Assembly (NCBI GenBank): GCA_963823245.1
Contig: CAWGKQ010000007.1
Location: 1 to 64,000 of the forward strand
Reading direction: 5' to 3'
DNA: 64,000 nt
From: JAWVFM01 sp963823245
Lineage (GTDB): Bacteria > Actinomycetota > Thermoleophilia > Solirubrobacterales > 70-9
The notes under the pieces are model-generated. The model was given only the letters and a program-made list of their open reading frames with translations, made no database searches and was not told the DNA's origin. This document shows positions 1 through 8,178 of this stretch, piece after piece (position 1 is the stretch's first letter; the number at the start of each line of letters is the position of its first letter). The position numbers and the translations under genes were made by a program.

Positions 1-1483
1 CCCAGGTCGCCTCCAGGTCCTCCCGGTTGTAGGCGAGGATCTCGTCCATGATCTCGGCGCGGAGCGCGCTCGTCGGCGGTCTCCGTCGCCTCGATGTAGC
101 GGGCCATCGACCACTCGCCGCCCGATTCCTCGAGCTGGCGCTCGTAGCCGGCGAGCTGCTCGACCGTCTTCAGGCTGTAGCTCGAGGTCGGCAGGGCGAC
201 CGACTCGTAGGTGATCGGCAGGAGGTCGAGGAGGTTTCGCTTCACGCGCTCGGCGATGCCGTCGCGGTCGCCGTAGCGGCCGAGGTAGAGGTCGATCTTC
301 GTGAGCTCGTAGCTCGCCCAGTGGACGAACGGGATGTCGCCGTGCTCGGCGAAGATCGCCTCGGCCTCGGCGAGGAAGGCGTCCCAGCCGGCGCGGTCGC
401 CGTCGCGGCCGAAGCCGGCGGTGGCGGCGCGGAACGGGCCCGGCCGCTCGCCGAAGACCTGCATCCCCCAGAGGTAGATCTTCTCGAGCTCGTCGAGCTG
501 CTGCGGGAGGCCCTCGAGGTCGAACATGACGTAGTTCGGGTGCTCGGGGATCGCCGGCGGCTTGAGGACGATCGGCTCGTCCTCGGCGAGGGCGCGGGCG
601 CTGTCGAGGATCCGCTCGGCGCGCGGCGCCGACGCTTCGCGCGCCCCTTGCCCCAGGGGCGCTCGAGCTCGGCGAGCGACTCGGCGTCGAAGCGCTCGAG
701 GAGCTGGTCGTAGGTCTCGACGCCCCGCGCCTCGAGCTCGCCGATGAGGCCGCGGTCGACCCAGGGCAGAAGGCCGACCGAGTGCCGCTCGACCGCCGTC
801 GGCCAGCAGCGGTCGAAGAAGCCGCAGCCCGAGCACTTCGACCATGCCGACGGTCTCGTGCGGCGCCTCGTCGGCGAGGCGGACGCGGAGGATCCGCTCG
901 AGCGCCGCGAGCGCCTCGTCGCCGCCCTCGTAGGGGATGTCGACGATCTCGCCGATGCCGTTGTGGACCTGGAGCGCGACCGGCGGCTCGCCGAAGCGTC
1001 TGCTCGTAGAGCCAGGCGTAGGTGGCGAGCTGGAGCGTGATCTCGGGGTGGGCGCCGTTGCCGATCCGCCGGGCGAGCTTCGAGTCGCGGATCGCGTAGC
1101 CGCGGCGGGCGGGGAGGAGGAAGTCGGGGACGCCGACGATCTCGACCGCGCTGGCCGGCGAGCTCGGTCTCGGCGCGGAGGGCGCCCTGGTAGATGACGC
1201 GCTCGCCGCGGCGATCTCCTCGCGGGTGCGCTCGACGCGCTCGTCGATCGGCAGCTCGCCGAGGTCGACGCGCGTTCGGGAAGCGGGCGAGGTGGCGGCG
1301 CTCGTGCTCGGCGCCGAGGCGGAAGAGGACCTCGGTGTAGGGGCCGGGCGGCGCCTCCTCGACGCCCTGCGCGCGAAGCCAGACGCGAAGCTCGCACTCC
1401 GACGGGCGAAGGAGGCCGAAGAAGTCGGTCGGGACGAGGCGGATCGGCGGCGCTTCCACGGCGCTCGGGGCGAGGCTAACCAC
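1..1483 (-). CDS. TM0106-type RecB-like putative nuclease, 5' end present, runs off the left edge, frameshifted
   Basis: The start (ATG-proximal peptide MVSLAPSAVEAPP) is followed by a RecB-like segment with RPSECELRVWL. A cysteine cluster, CSGCGFFDRC, lies near 815-845, as expected for the Fe-S/zinc site of this family. After a frame change a second part reads VMFDLEGLP, typical of the C-terminal RNase-H-like (YprB) exonuclease fold. At least three frame changes are needed (around 1280, 980 and 610). The family is a predicted DNA/RNA nuclease of unknown physiological role. The C-terminus lies outside the window. I read the slips as sequence error because residues on both sides remain family-like. 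Confidence 0.75.
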
Positions 1484-1757
1484 TGAGCGCGGCCTCCTCG
1501 CCGGCCTCGGCCGCGAGCTGCGCGGCCATGAGGCCGATGACGATGCCCAGGATCACCTGGCCCGTGCGGTCCCCGATCTCGGGGAGCTGCGGGAGGCGCT
1601 CACGGAGCACGGCGCGCGCGTCATCGTCGAGGTCAACGGACTCGAGGAAGCAATCGACCGAGTCGGCCATCTCGCCGATGGGCCGGGAGCGGTGGACGGC
1701 GTAGAAGTCGTCGATGCGGTCGAACGCCTCGGCGAGGGTGTCTGCACGGTTTGCCAC
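1476..1757 (-). CDS. Hypothetical protein, 93 aa
   Basis: From GTG at 1757 the reading frame gives an acidic, mostly helical protein (RADTLAEAFDRIDDFY..., CFLESVDLDDDARAVL) ending in an Ala-rich segment, VILGIVIGLMAAQLAAEAGE, that could be a short membrane or amphipathic helix. It overlaps the start of the downstream RecB-like nuclease gene by 8 nt, so the two are probably co-transcribed. I do not recognise the family. The start is inferred from where the composition becomes protein-like; no strong ribosome-binding site precedes it. Confidence 0.5.
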   Translation of the reverse strand: MANRADTLAEAFDRIDDFYAVHRSRPIGEMADSVDCFLESVDLDDDARAVLRERLPQLPEIGDRTGQVILGIVIGLMAAQLAAEAGEEAALSG

Positions 1758-2080
1758 GTTTGTGGAGTCGCGCCGTGGGCCGCGAATCTGACGCGGCGCC
1801 TCAGCTCCGGGCCCGGCCGACCCATCCCGCAGCGCGCCTGCAGCCTCGGCCCAGCGTGGCTCCAGTAGCCCTCGCCGGGCTCGCGGGCCCACGTGACGAC
1901 GCTCGCGGCAAGGATGCCGACGACCGCGATCAGGAACAGCGCCGCGATCACCAGGCAGGCACCGACGAGCAACGCGCCGACCAACATGATCCACATCAGG
2001 TAGCCGAACCCGTAGGCGAGCGAGCCCCAGAAGCCGAGCGTGACGCCCCAGTTGCGGCCGACCCTGAACCAGAGGCCCAT
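1553..2080 (-). CDS. Small membrane protein, C-terminal end uncertain
   Basis: The first 70 residues begin MGLWFRVGRNWGVTLGFWGS and contain two strongly hydrophobic stretches (about residues 21-62), so this is a membrane protein. After VVTWAREPGEGYW the frame becomes Arg/Pro/Ser-rich and runs underneath the next gene (from 1757), which suggests a frameshift or a true stop hidden near 1760-1850. Just upstream is the zinc-ribbon gene ending at 2085, five bases away, so an operon is likely. Function unknown. Confidence 0.5.
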   Translation of the reverse strand: MGLWFRVGRNWGVTLGFWGSLAYGFGYLMWIMLVGALLVGACLVIAALFLIAVVGILAASVVTWAREPGEGYWSHAGPRLQARCGMGRPGPELRRRVRFAAHGATPQTWQTVQTPSPRRSTASTTSTPSTAPGPSARWPTRSIASSSPLTSTMTRAPCSVSASRSSPRSGTARAR

Positions 2081-2084
2081 CTGA

Positions 2085-2705
2085 CTAGGTCTTTCGCTCG
2101 CGGTGCCTTCGCTCGCCCGCGCCCTGTCGCCAGCCGTCGGGCGAGCCGCGTCGGTCGGCTGGCGGCCGCCGGCGCTTCGGCTTCGTCGGAGCCAGGATCC
2201 ACTGCGGCATCTCGCAGCCGCAGATCGCGCACCAGTGCGGGAAGGCGCCGTTGCCGCGGACCGTGAGCCAGAACTCCGGGCTCGAGTCGCGCCAGGTGAC
2301 GCCGCAGGCGGGGCATCGCACGTGGGCGGTGCCGAGCTTCTCCGGCGCCGGCTCGATCGACTCCAGCCGGTCCGAGAGCCAGACCCGCCGGTAGCCGACC
2401 GTCGTCGCCCAGTCGAGGACCACGCGCTCGGCCTCGGCGAGATCGCCGCCGTCGGTGTAGAAGCGGACCGCGATCTCCTTGTCGTCCTCGCCGAGGACCG
2501 TGAGGTCGGCGATCGCGACTCCCGCCTCGTCGCGCTCCTGCAGGAGCTTCGTGTTCGGGCCGTTGCGCGCGAGCCAGGGGACCCAGTTCGTCAGCATCAC
2601 CCGGCCGTCGCGGATCGTGAGCCGGTAGCAGGGCGGGGCTCGCTCCTCATCCGGATCGGGGCTGAAGATCTCCTCTAGGTCGTCGGATCCGTCGAAATCG
2701 TCCAC
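2085..2705 (-). CDS. Hypothetical protein with C-terminal zinc ribbon
   Basis: The 206-aa frame is intact. After an acidic N-terminus it has a domain with YRLTIRDGRVMLTNW, then two Cys pairs, CPACG (about residue 131) and CAICG (about 161), spaced as a zinc ribbon, followed by a basic Arg-rich tail. A compact sensor-like domain plus zinc ribbon would fit nucleic-acid or protein binding, but no family is recognised. It is followed at 5 nt by the small membrane-protein gene. Confidence 0.65.
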   Translation of the reverse strand: MDDFDGSDDLEEIFSPDPDEERAPPCYRLTIRDGRVMLTNWVPWLARNGPNTKLLQERDEAGVAIADLTVLGEDDKEIAVRFYTDGGDLAEAERVVLDWATTVGYRRVWLSDRLESIEPAPEKLGTAHVRCPACGVTWRDSSPEFWLTVRGNGAFPHWCAICGCEMPQWILAPTKPKRRRPPADRRGSPDGWRQGAGERRHRERKT

Positions 2706-2744
2706 GGAGATTGAGTCGCGCGCTCCGGCGCGGACCTGACGCGC

Positions 2745-3429
2745 CTACGACGCGCGCCGCTCGCGGCCTTCGCCGTTGAGCGCTCGCAGGAGCTCGAAGG
2801 CGTCGGTCTCGTGGCCGCCGGCCTCCTCGATCTCGATTGCCCGCTCGTAGGCGCGGCGAGCCTCGTCGGTCTCGCCGATCGCCTCCGCGGCCTGGCCGAA
2901 CCAGCGCCAGTTCCAGCTTCCGTTCGGGGCGATCTCGGCGTAGTGGCGAAGGTGGCGGTAGGCGAGGTGGAACCGCCCCAGCTCGTAGAGGGTGTAGCCG
3001 AGCGCGAAGTGCGCCATCGAGTCGCCGCACTGAAGGCAGGCGAGCCAGTGCTGAAGCGCCTCCTCGCCCGATGCGTCCACCGCCGCGTTGAAGTACCACC
3101 GGTTGGGCGTGCTCTGACCGCCGAAGAGGGTTCTCGCCGCGACGACGATCTCGCCGGCGCTGGCGGAGCTGAGGCCGAGGACGGGCGCGTCGAAGTGCGG
3201 CTCCTCCCAGATCGCCGCCACGTCCGGATCATTCGGCTCGAACGCCGAGAATTCGTGCGACCTTGAAGCCGACGCAGCGGCCGCCGGGCACCTCGTCGCA
3301 CCAGCCGAAGCTGTCGGTCACGCCGCGCCAGCATCCGGACGGCTGACCGTCGTCGACGCGGCCGAACTCGAGCGCGATGAGCCAGTCGAGGTCGGCGATG
3401 TGGTTGAGGTAGAGCTTTGGCGGTCGCAT
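2745..3429 (-). CDS. TPR-repeat protein, one frameshift
   Basis: The C-terminal part has tetratricopeptide features: a helix pair around HFALGYTLYELGRFHLAYRHL, then ARRAYERAIEIEEAGG near the end. The N-terminal 56 residues (MRPPKLYLNHIADLDWLIAL, then CWRGVTDSFGWCDEVPGG) lie in a frame that stops at 3229. The next frame reads smoothly as SHEFSAFEPNDPDVAAIWEE, so one extra base near 3255 joins the two into a single gene of about 227 aa. TPRs mediate protein-protein contacts; the partner is unknown. Confidence 0.6.
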
Positions 3430-3447
3430 CGGCGATCGGCAGTCGCG

Positions 3448-4059
3448 CTAGTAGATGTTCAGCTCGTGGTAGCGATGGCCGGAGCCCGGCGGCGGCTCGA
3501 GCGAGCCGCGCGCCTCGAGCGGGCCGCTGCCGGCGAACCCGCGCCGCAGGCGCGAGTAGGCGACCGTGCAGACCTCGAGCTCGCAGCGGTAGTCCTCGAG
3601 GATCGGGAGCTGGCCTCGCAGCGATGAGCCCTCGAGCACGGTGACGACGAGCTTGTACTCGACGTCGATCTCCTTGCTCGCCTCGCGAAGCTCGTCGAGC
3701 GGCTTCGCCGGCATCTTCTCGAGCTCGAGGCGCGAGAAGTCGATCACCTCGGGCACGCCGAGCTTGTCGTAGTCGGGCCCACGCTGCTCGCCCCAAAGGA
3801 CGTGGACGGCTATCAGGAGCAGCCCGTCGGCGAGGATGTTCTCGGGCGCGCTCGGGATCCAGACGATCGGGTCGACCGTCCAGTTGACCGGCTCAGGTGT
3901 CCCGTCCGGCCCGCGGGCGACCACCCGCGCCTGCTCGATCGGCTCGAGAACCCAGCCGGGGCGGGAGTTCTCATGCAGCGAGGCGAGGTGCGTCGGGTAG
4001 ATCCCGCCGTGGAACCTGTTCCGCCAGCCGACCATCATCTGCGCGGTCACCGAGCCCAT
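3448..4059 (-). CDS. Hypothetical protein, 203 aa
   Basis: The start ATG at 4059 overlaps the stop of the upstream cyclotransferase-like gene in TGATG, showing translational coupling. The protein begins MGSVTAQMMVGWRNRFHGGI and contains WTVDPIVWIPSAPENILADG and LEVCTVAYSRLRRGFAG; it has no signal peptide or transmembrane segment. I do not recognise the family. The longer upstream in-frame extension is Arg-rich and is only the antisense/other-frame reading of the preceding gene, so it was left out. Confidence 0.6.
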   Translation of the reverse strand: MGSVTAQMMVGWRNRFHGGIYPTHLASLHENSRPGWVLEPIEQARVVARGPDGTPEPVNWTVDPIVWIPSAPENILADGLLLIAVHVLWGEQRGPDYDKLGVPEVIDFSRLELEKMPAKPLDELREASKEIDVEYKLVVTVLEGSSLRGQLPILEDYRCELEVCTVAYSRLRRGFAGSGPLEARGSLEPPPGSGHRYHELNIY

Positions 4060-4581
4060 CAGTCGGCCTCGACCTGCCGCGTCTCGGCGATGATCGCGCG
4101 CAGCCGCTTCCGCCCGTCGGGCTCGTAGCGGTTGATCCCGCGGCGGTCGAGCTCCTCGCTGCGACTCGGTGAGCGAGCGGCTGGAGCTCGTCGACCGGCA
4201 GGCCCCAGTGGCGGTAGCCCTCCTCGATGGAGCTCGAAGTACCAATCGGACGGGAGGCCGAGGTAGGTGGGCCGGGTCATGACGTAGGTCATCGCCGAGC
4301 GCCGGCCTTCGTCGGTCTCGACCTCGACGGTCTCGCCGGCGGTAGAAGGTCGGGCGCGCCCTCGTAGGAGTCGAGGCTGTCGATGTCGGCAGCGTTCAGC
4401 CACCAAAGGGCGCCGTAGACCGTGCGGTCGGGCGCCGGCTCGATGTTGGCGACCCCCTGGAAGGCCAGTCGCCAGTCGTGAGACGAGCGACAACGTCTGG
4501 GCGCGCGCCCGGGCAGCGCAGGCGCATGCCGTCCTCGTTCAGGTTCGAGCCGTAGGCGAAGTAGAGGATGGGTGGAGCCAC
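4059..4581 (-). CDS. Gamma-glutamylcyclotransferase (AIG2/GGCT-like) family protein, frameshifted
   Basis: The N-terminus reads ILYFAYGSNLN, the substrate-loop signature of the gamma-glutamylcyclotransferase fold. In the next frame come DWRLAFQGVANIEPAPDRTV and GALWWLNAADIDSLDSYEG, where the final YEG carries the conserved acidic residue of the family. The third frame holds VEVETDEGRRSAMTYV and the C-terminus. Two or more single-base slips (about 4470 and 4345) explain this. Family members cyclise gamma-glutamyl amines or act on glutathione derivatives. The GTG at 4581 is the inferred start. It is coupled to the 203-aa gene downstream. Confidence 0.7.
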
Positions 4582-4667
4582 ACGGGGTGAGTCGGCCGAA
4601 GCGAGGCGCTCGGCTGACGCGGGCCGCGCGCGCGATCGTGCGGAAGTCGAGCGCAGATTGGTGCGAA

Positions 4668-4928
4668 GTGCGCACCACGGGCGAAGCGAGGCTCGTGCAA
4701 CGTCACCGGATCGCCGAGCTACCCGAGAACCCGAACGCCGATCCAGGTCGAGTGCCACTTCCGGAACCTCCTGTGGGAGGAGGGGATGCAGCAGCCCGAC
4801 CAGGTTCGCCACGAGGTCGACCCGCCGCGCGTCGTCTTCGTCTGGACGAGCCGAAAGTCGCGATCGAGATCGAGCTCGGCCCCGCGGGACCGATCGACGT
4901 CCGGGACGCCACCGCTCCCTCGAGCTGA
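4668..4928 (+). CDS. Possible small frameshifted ORF between the cyclotransferase and the first toxin-antitoxin locus
   Basis: This 360-base gap (4582-4944) holds no unbroken gene. Joining three frames on the plus strand gives a protein-like reading: RHRIAELPENPN, then PIQVECHFRNLLWEEGM with DPPRVVFV, then LDEPKVAIEIELGP to a stop at 4928. The alternation hydrophobic/charged and absence of Arg-rich shadow composition support coding; the need for two slips and an unclear GTG start weaken it. No family recognised. Confidence 0.3.
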   Translation: MRTTGEARLVQRHRIAELPENPNADPGRVPLPEPPVGGGDAAARPGSPRGRPAARRLRLDEPKVAIEIELGPAGPIDVRDATAPSS

Positions 4929-4930
4929 GA

Positions 4931-4942
4931 TATGCTGGCATA
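4931..4942. promoter_or_regulatory. Inverted repeat over a -10 hexamer, putative antitoxin operator
   Basis: TATGC-TG-GCATA is a perfect 5-bp inverted repeat. Its left arm is also a -10-like hexamer (TATGCT, 4931-4936) 8 nt before the ATG of the ribbon-helix-helix antitoxin. This placement fits autorepression by a dimeric RHH protein at a leaderless or nearly leaderless promoter. Confidence 0.5.
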
Positions 4943-4944
4943 CC

Positions 4945-5190
4945 ATGAAGCGGACGACCGTGAAGATCCCCGAGGCGCTCGACGCGCGCCTGCGACACGA
5001 GGCGCAGCGGCGCGGCACGACGATCAGCGAGATCACTCGCGAGGCGCTCGAGGCTCATCTCGGCGCGCGCCGTCCGCTCCTGATGGCCGCCGCCGGCTCC
5101 TTCCGAAGCGGGCGGAGCGACTTGGCCCAGCGGGCGGAGGAGATCGTGGCGGAGGCGATCGCGGCGGAGGCGGCGGAGTCGCGCTCGTAG
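4945..5190 (+). CDS. Ribbon-helix-helix (CopG/VapB-like) antitoxin
   Basis: The 81-aa protein begins MKRTTVKIPEALDARLRHEA, a typical beta-strand then helix of a CopG/Arc RHH DNA-binding domain, followed by RGTTISEITREALEAHL. Its C-terminal half is Ala/Glu-rich and would wrap the toxin. The start at 4945 is set by the onset of RHH sequence and by the operator just upstream. A PIN-domain gene follows with overlap, giving the usual antitoxin-toxin order. A longer upstream extension is not RHH-like. Confidence 0.8.
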   Translation: MKRTTVKIPEALDARLRHEAQRRGTTISEITREALEAHLGARRPLLMAAAGSFRSGRSDLAQRAEEIVAEAIAAEAAESRS

Positions 5191-5586
5191 TCGATTCCAG
5201 TCCGGTCGTCGCTGTTCTCGACGCCGGCGATCGTGACCACGCGTCGTTGCGTCGAGCTCCTCGAGGCGTACCCCGGGCCGCTGATCGTGCCGGCGCTCTG
5301 CTTGGCGGAGGTCTCGCACCTCATCCGCGGTGACTGGCAGGCCGAGGTCAGGCTCCTCATGGCCCTCGCCGCCGGCGAGTTGCTCCTGGAGCCGGTCGAT
5401 CCGGCCGACCTCGAGCGGATGGCGGAGCTCGTCGGCGCCTATCGCGACCTTCCACTGGGAACCGTGGACGCGTCGGTCGTCGCCGTCGCGGAACGCCGGG
5501 GCATCACGACGATCGCCACCCTCGACCGCCGCCACTTCGGCGTCGTGCGCCCGCGGCATGTCGATGCCTTCGAACTGGTTCCCTGA
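5178..5586 (+). CDS. PIN-domain toxin (VapC-like), one frameshift
   Basis: The N-terminus reads VALVVDSSPVVAVLDAGD, with the first catalytic Asp of the PIN ribonuclease fold, then after a slip near 5240 continues RCVELLEAYPGPLIVPALCL with AEVSHLI, and ends with GTVDASVVAVAERRGITTIA and LDRRHFGVVRP, the C-terminal acidic residues (VDAS, LDRRHF). PIN toxins cleave RNA. The start codon is unclear; the frame overlaps the antitoxin stop at 5190. It forms a pair with the RHH antitoxin. Confidence 0.75.
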
Positions 5587-5594
5587 TGGCTGAT

Positions 5595-5614
5595 GCGTAG
5601 CACCAGTGCTACGC
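5595..5614. promoter_or_regulatory. Perfect 9-bp palindrome, putative Phd/VapB operator
   Basis: GCGTAGCAC-CA-GTGCTACGC is a perfect inverted repeat with a 2-base centre. The right arm contains the -10-like hexamer TACGCT (5610-5615), 7 nt before the antitoxin ATG at 5623, so an antitoxin dimer bound here would block the promoter. GTAGCAC/GTGCTAC cores are common upstream of actinobacterial Phd/YefM-type antitoxins. Confidence 0.7.
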
Positions 5615-5622
5615 TTCCATCC

Positions 5623-5877
5623 ATGGCGCGACGGATCACCCAGCGCGAGCTTCGTAACCAAAGCGGCGACATCATGCGTGCCCTCGACCGCGGGGAGCGA
5701 TTCACGGTCACGCGCAACGGCGTGCCCGTCGGCGAGCTCGCCCCTGCTCGAACGCGCCGGTTCGTGGCGGTCGAATCCGCGGTCGCGGCATTCAGCGGTG
5801 CGGCCGCGATTGACGAGAAGCGGTTCCGAGCGGACATCGACCGTGCGCTCGACCAGGACGCCACACCGCGTGGCTGA
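5623..5877 (+). CDS. Phd/YefM-type antitoxin
   Basis: The 84-aa protein MARRITQRELRNQSGDIMRA continues LDRGERFTVTRNGVPVGELA, the full Phd/YefM DNA-binding fold (helix pair then beta hairpin VTRNGVPVGEL). The C-terminal helices (AVAAFSGAAAIDEKRFRADI) bind the toxin. Start at 5623 follows the palindromic operator. Its stop overlaps the GTG start (5870) of the PIN toxin, so both are translated from one message. Confidence 0.85.
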   Translation: MARRITQRELRNQSGDIMRALDRGERFTVTRNGVPVGELAPARTRRFVAVESAVAAFSGAAAIDEKRFRADIDRALDQDATPRG

Positions 5878-6278
5878 GCGTCACGCGCGCGGGCTTCTCG
5901 ACACGTCGGTCGTGATCGCGCTCGAGCAGGTCGATGTCGAGCGCTTACCGGGAGAGCTCGCGATCTCCGCCGTCACCCTCGCCGAGCTCGCTGCCGGCCC
6001 GCACGCCACCGGCGACAACGCCGAGCGGGCGCGGCGCCAGGAGCGCCTCCAGCGCACCGAGGCGACGTTCGATCCGATTCCATTCGACGCCGGCGCGGCA
6101 CGCGCCTTCGGCCGGGTCTACGCCGCGGTCGCCGGCGAGCGGTCGGAGGGCGCGGGGCCGGCGCGCGGTCGACCTGCTCATCGCCGCGACGGCGCTGGCG
6201 GCGGAGCTGCCGCTCTATACGCGCAACCCGGGCGACCTCCGCGGCCTCGAGGATCTGGTCGAGGTCGTCGCCGTCTAG
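5870..6278 (+). CDS. PIN-domain toxin (VapC-like), one frameshift
   Basis: GLLDTSVVIALEQVDVERLP carries the first catalytic Asp and the conserved Thr/Ser; ELAISAVTLAELAAGPHAT holds the conserved Glu; after a slip near 6155 the C-terminal motif RRAVDLLIAATALAAELPLY and TRNPGDL completes the PIN active site. Full length is about 135 aa, normal for VapC. GTG at 5870 lies inside the antitoxin stop region (8-nt overlap). It shares a CTAG stop overlap with the convergent membrane-peptide gene. Confidence 0.85.
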
Positions 6279-6391
6279 AGCAGGAACCAGGGCGAGAGCA
6301 CGCCCGCGGCCACCAGCACCACGATCGCGAACGCGATCACGTGGACCATGACGCCGATGACGATCGTCGAGAGCGGGAGCTTCTCCTGCAT
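6275..6391 (-). CDS. 38-aa single-span membrane peptide
   Basis: The peptide MQEKLPLSTIVIGVMVHVIA continues through a strongly hydrophobic span to FLL. ATG at 6391 overlaps the stop of the upstream ARPP-1 gene in TGATG once that gene is read in its proper last frame, so translation is coupled. One transmembrane helix fills nearly the whole peptide. Function unknown; the tight coupling suggests a partner of the ARPP-1 protein. The stop shares CTAG with the toxin gene on the other strand. Confidence 0.6.
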   Translation of the reverse strand: MQEKLPLSTIVIGVMVHVIAFAIVVLVAAGVLSPWFLL

Positions 6392-7355
6392 CAGTCCGAC
6401 CCCGGGTGGACGCTGAGGCAGACGAGCTCGCCCTCGTGCGTGAGGCCCGGAGCCTGCGAGGCCGTTCGCCTCGAAGCGGATCTCCTCGCCGAGGCCGACG
6501 CCGTGGCGTCGGTGGCCGATCGGTGCGTCGGCTGCCAGCAGGGCGAAGCCGTTGGCCGTCTCGGTCTCGGGCGGGTCGACGTCAGCCTCGTCCGTGGCCG
6601 CGTCGAGCGCGTCGAGCGCGTAGCCCTGGACGAGCGGGCCGTGGAGCGAGGCGAAGACGTCGGCGCGGCTCGCGTAGTCGAGCACGTGGAGCCTGCCGCC
6701 GATCGCGGCGATGGCGCCGGTCTGTCCCTCGCGGAGGCGGATCCTCTCGGCCGCCTCGGCGAGCTCGTCGCGGCGCGACTCGAAGACGTCGTGCATCGCG
6801 TCGGTCGGCGAGTGGGCCTCGAGCCGGCGCGAGGTCTCATCGATGCTGCTCCAGACCTCGGCCTGGTCCGCGCGGGCCTCGCCGCCGATCGCGACCATCT
6901 CGCGCGCCTGGGCCGACTTCATCCTGCGCATCGCCGGCCCGGCGGCCTGCGGCGAAGGGATGAAGCGCTCGCGGTGGCGCGAGCCGTCCCAGCGCCCGCG
7001 CTCCATGCAGCTCACCGGCACCCGGGCCTTCTTGCCGGCGCCGACGAGGACGGGGACGTCGAAGGTGCGGTTCTGCTGCGCGCCGAGGACCTCCTCGCCC
7101 TCGAAGAGCAGGACGGGCTTGTCGGCCGGGTTGTGGACGAAGAGGTCGTTGACCGACGCGCCGCCCTCGAGCTCGCCGACGCTCACGCCGAGCGGCGCGG
7201 CCCTGGGCGAAGCTCAGGTACTCGAGCGTCGGCGCGGGCCCGAAGAGCGGGAAGACGGCGAGGTTGCCGGCGACGTCGGGGTCGCCGACGCGCAGCGGCT
7301 TCGCGAGGAAGGTCGAGAGGGTCGGGGTATCGGTCGGTGGGTGCGTTTGAGTCAT
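6391..7355 (-). CDS. ARPP-1 family domain protein, two frameshifts
   Basis: The start segment has NLAVFPLFGPAPTLEYLSF, then after a slip near 7205 VSVGELEGGASVNDLFVHNP, PVLLFEGEEVLGAQQNRTFD and VPVLVGAGKKARVPVSCMER with GRWDGSRH. These are the hallmark strings of the ARPP-1 domain (ARG- and rhodanese-phosphatase-associated), whose biochemical role is unknown. A second slip near 6440 leads to LTHEGELVCLSVHPGSD and the stop at 6391. About 320 aa. It lies between toxin-antitoxin loci and is coupled to a 38-aa membrane peptide. Confidence 0.7.
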
Positions 7356-7517
7356 TCATGACCCGGGAGTCGGTCGCATAGGTCGATTCCTGACGGCCTC
7401 GCCAGTCGCGGCGGGCCGATCCCCGCGGGGCGCGAGAGGCCAACGGCGGGGTTGATTCGTGTGCGACGTTGACAAGCCCGACTTCGTCGTTACCGTCCAT
7501 GAGCGCAGGAGGATTTG

Positions 7518-7802
7518 ATGCGAGCCGCGTACGACAGCGAAGCCGATGCGCTTTCGATCGATCTGATCGAGGCCGCGCAATGGGAGGGCGCCGAGGCGAT
7601 CGACGACGACTACTGCACGGTGGCGCTGGCTGGAGAGCGGCCGGTCAACGTGGAGCTTCTGAGTCCCGCCGACCACCTCGAGCTCCTCGGCGTCGCCGCG
7701 CGACGCTTCGGCCTGGACGGCGAGGCGCTCGAGGCTGCCGCGCGATCCGCGCTGGCGGCGCCGGACCGCGCGGTGGTGCTCGAAGTGCTCGCCTCCGCGT
7801 GA
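7518..7802 (+). CDS. DUF2283-like small protein
   Basis: The start ATG at 7518 has a strong ribosome-binding site, AGGAGG at 7507-7512. The 94-aa protein begins MRAAYDSEADALSIDLIEA, the usual opening of the DUF2283 fold, and ends in an Ala-rich helical part. DUF2283 proteins are small, of unknown function and often sit near toxin-antitoxin genes, as here, between two such loci. Confidence 0.65.
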   Translation: MRAAYDSEADALSIDLIEAAQWEGAEAIDDDYCTVALAGERPVNVELLSPADHLELLGVAARRFGLDGEALEAAARSALAAPDRAVVLEVLASA

Positions 7803-7875
7803 TGCTGCTCTGACCCAGCCGTCGCGAAGTCGGCGCAGGCGAGTGACGCTAATGTGACCACTCTGACTAGATCGG

Positions 7876-7881
7876 TATGAT
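7876..7881 (+). promoter_or_regulatory. -10-like hexamer for third toxin-antitoxin locus
   Basis: TATGAT matches the sigma-A -10 consensus closely and ends 10 nt before the antitoxin ATG at 7892, so the transcript would have almost no leader. No convincing -35 hexamer or strong palindrome was seen here, unlike the two other loci. Confidence 0.4.
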
Positions 7882-7891
7882 CAGATGGGTC

Positions 7892-8174
7892 ATGATCGTC
7901 ACCGGAGTGGCTCAGCTCAAGGCAAAGCTCAGCGAGTACCTGGCTCGGGTGCGGGCCGGCGAGGACGTCCTCATTACCGACCACGGCCGGCCGGTCGCGA
8001 AGATCGTCCCGGCCGTCACGGACGAGGAGCACCTGGCCGAGCTCGAGCGCAAGGGGCTCATTCGCGTGGGGACGATGCAGCTGCCCGAGGGGTTCTTCGA
8101 TCTGCCTCGGCCGACGATCGAGGGACCGAGTCTCGCCGAAGACGGTGATCGAGGAGCGGCGCGAAGGCTGGTAG
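7892..8174 (+). CDS. Phd/YefM-type antitoxin, frameshift near the C-terminus
   Basis: MIVTGVAQLKAKLSEYLARV followed by RAGEDVLITDHGRPVAKIVP is a clear Phd/YefM DNA-binding domain. The C-terminal half has EEHLAELERKGLIRVGTMQL. The frame present would run on under the toxin gene, but a slip near 8135 gives a stop at 8172-8174, just 4 nt before the toxin GTG. This makes a standard pair of about 93 aa with the PIN gene. Confidence 0.8.
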
Positions 8175-8178
8175 GGCA

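Noticed and set aside
4396..5661. 421-codon minus-strand frame across the first toxin-antitoxin locus
   Set aside because: Only its last 60 codons match the gamma-glutamylcyclotransferase fold; the rest is antisense to the antitoxin and toxin genes.
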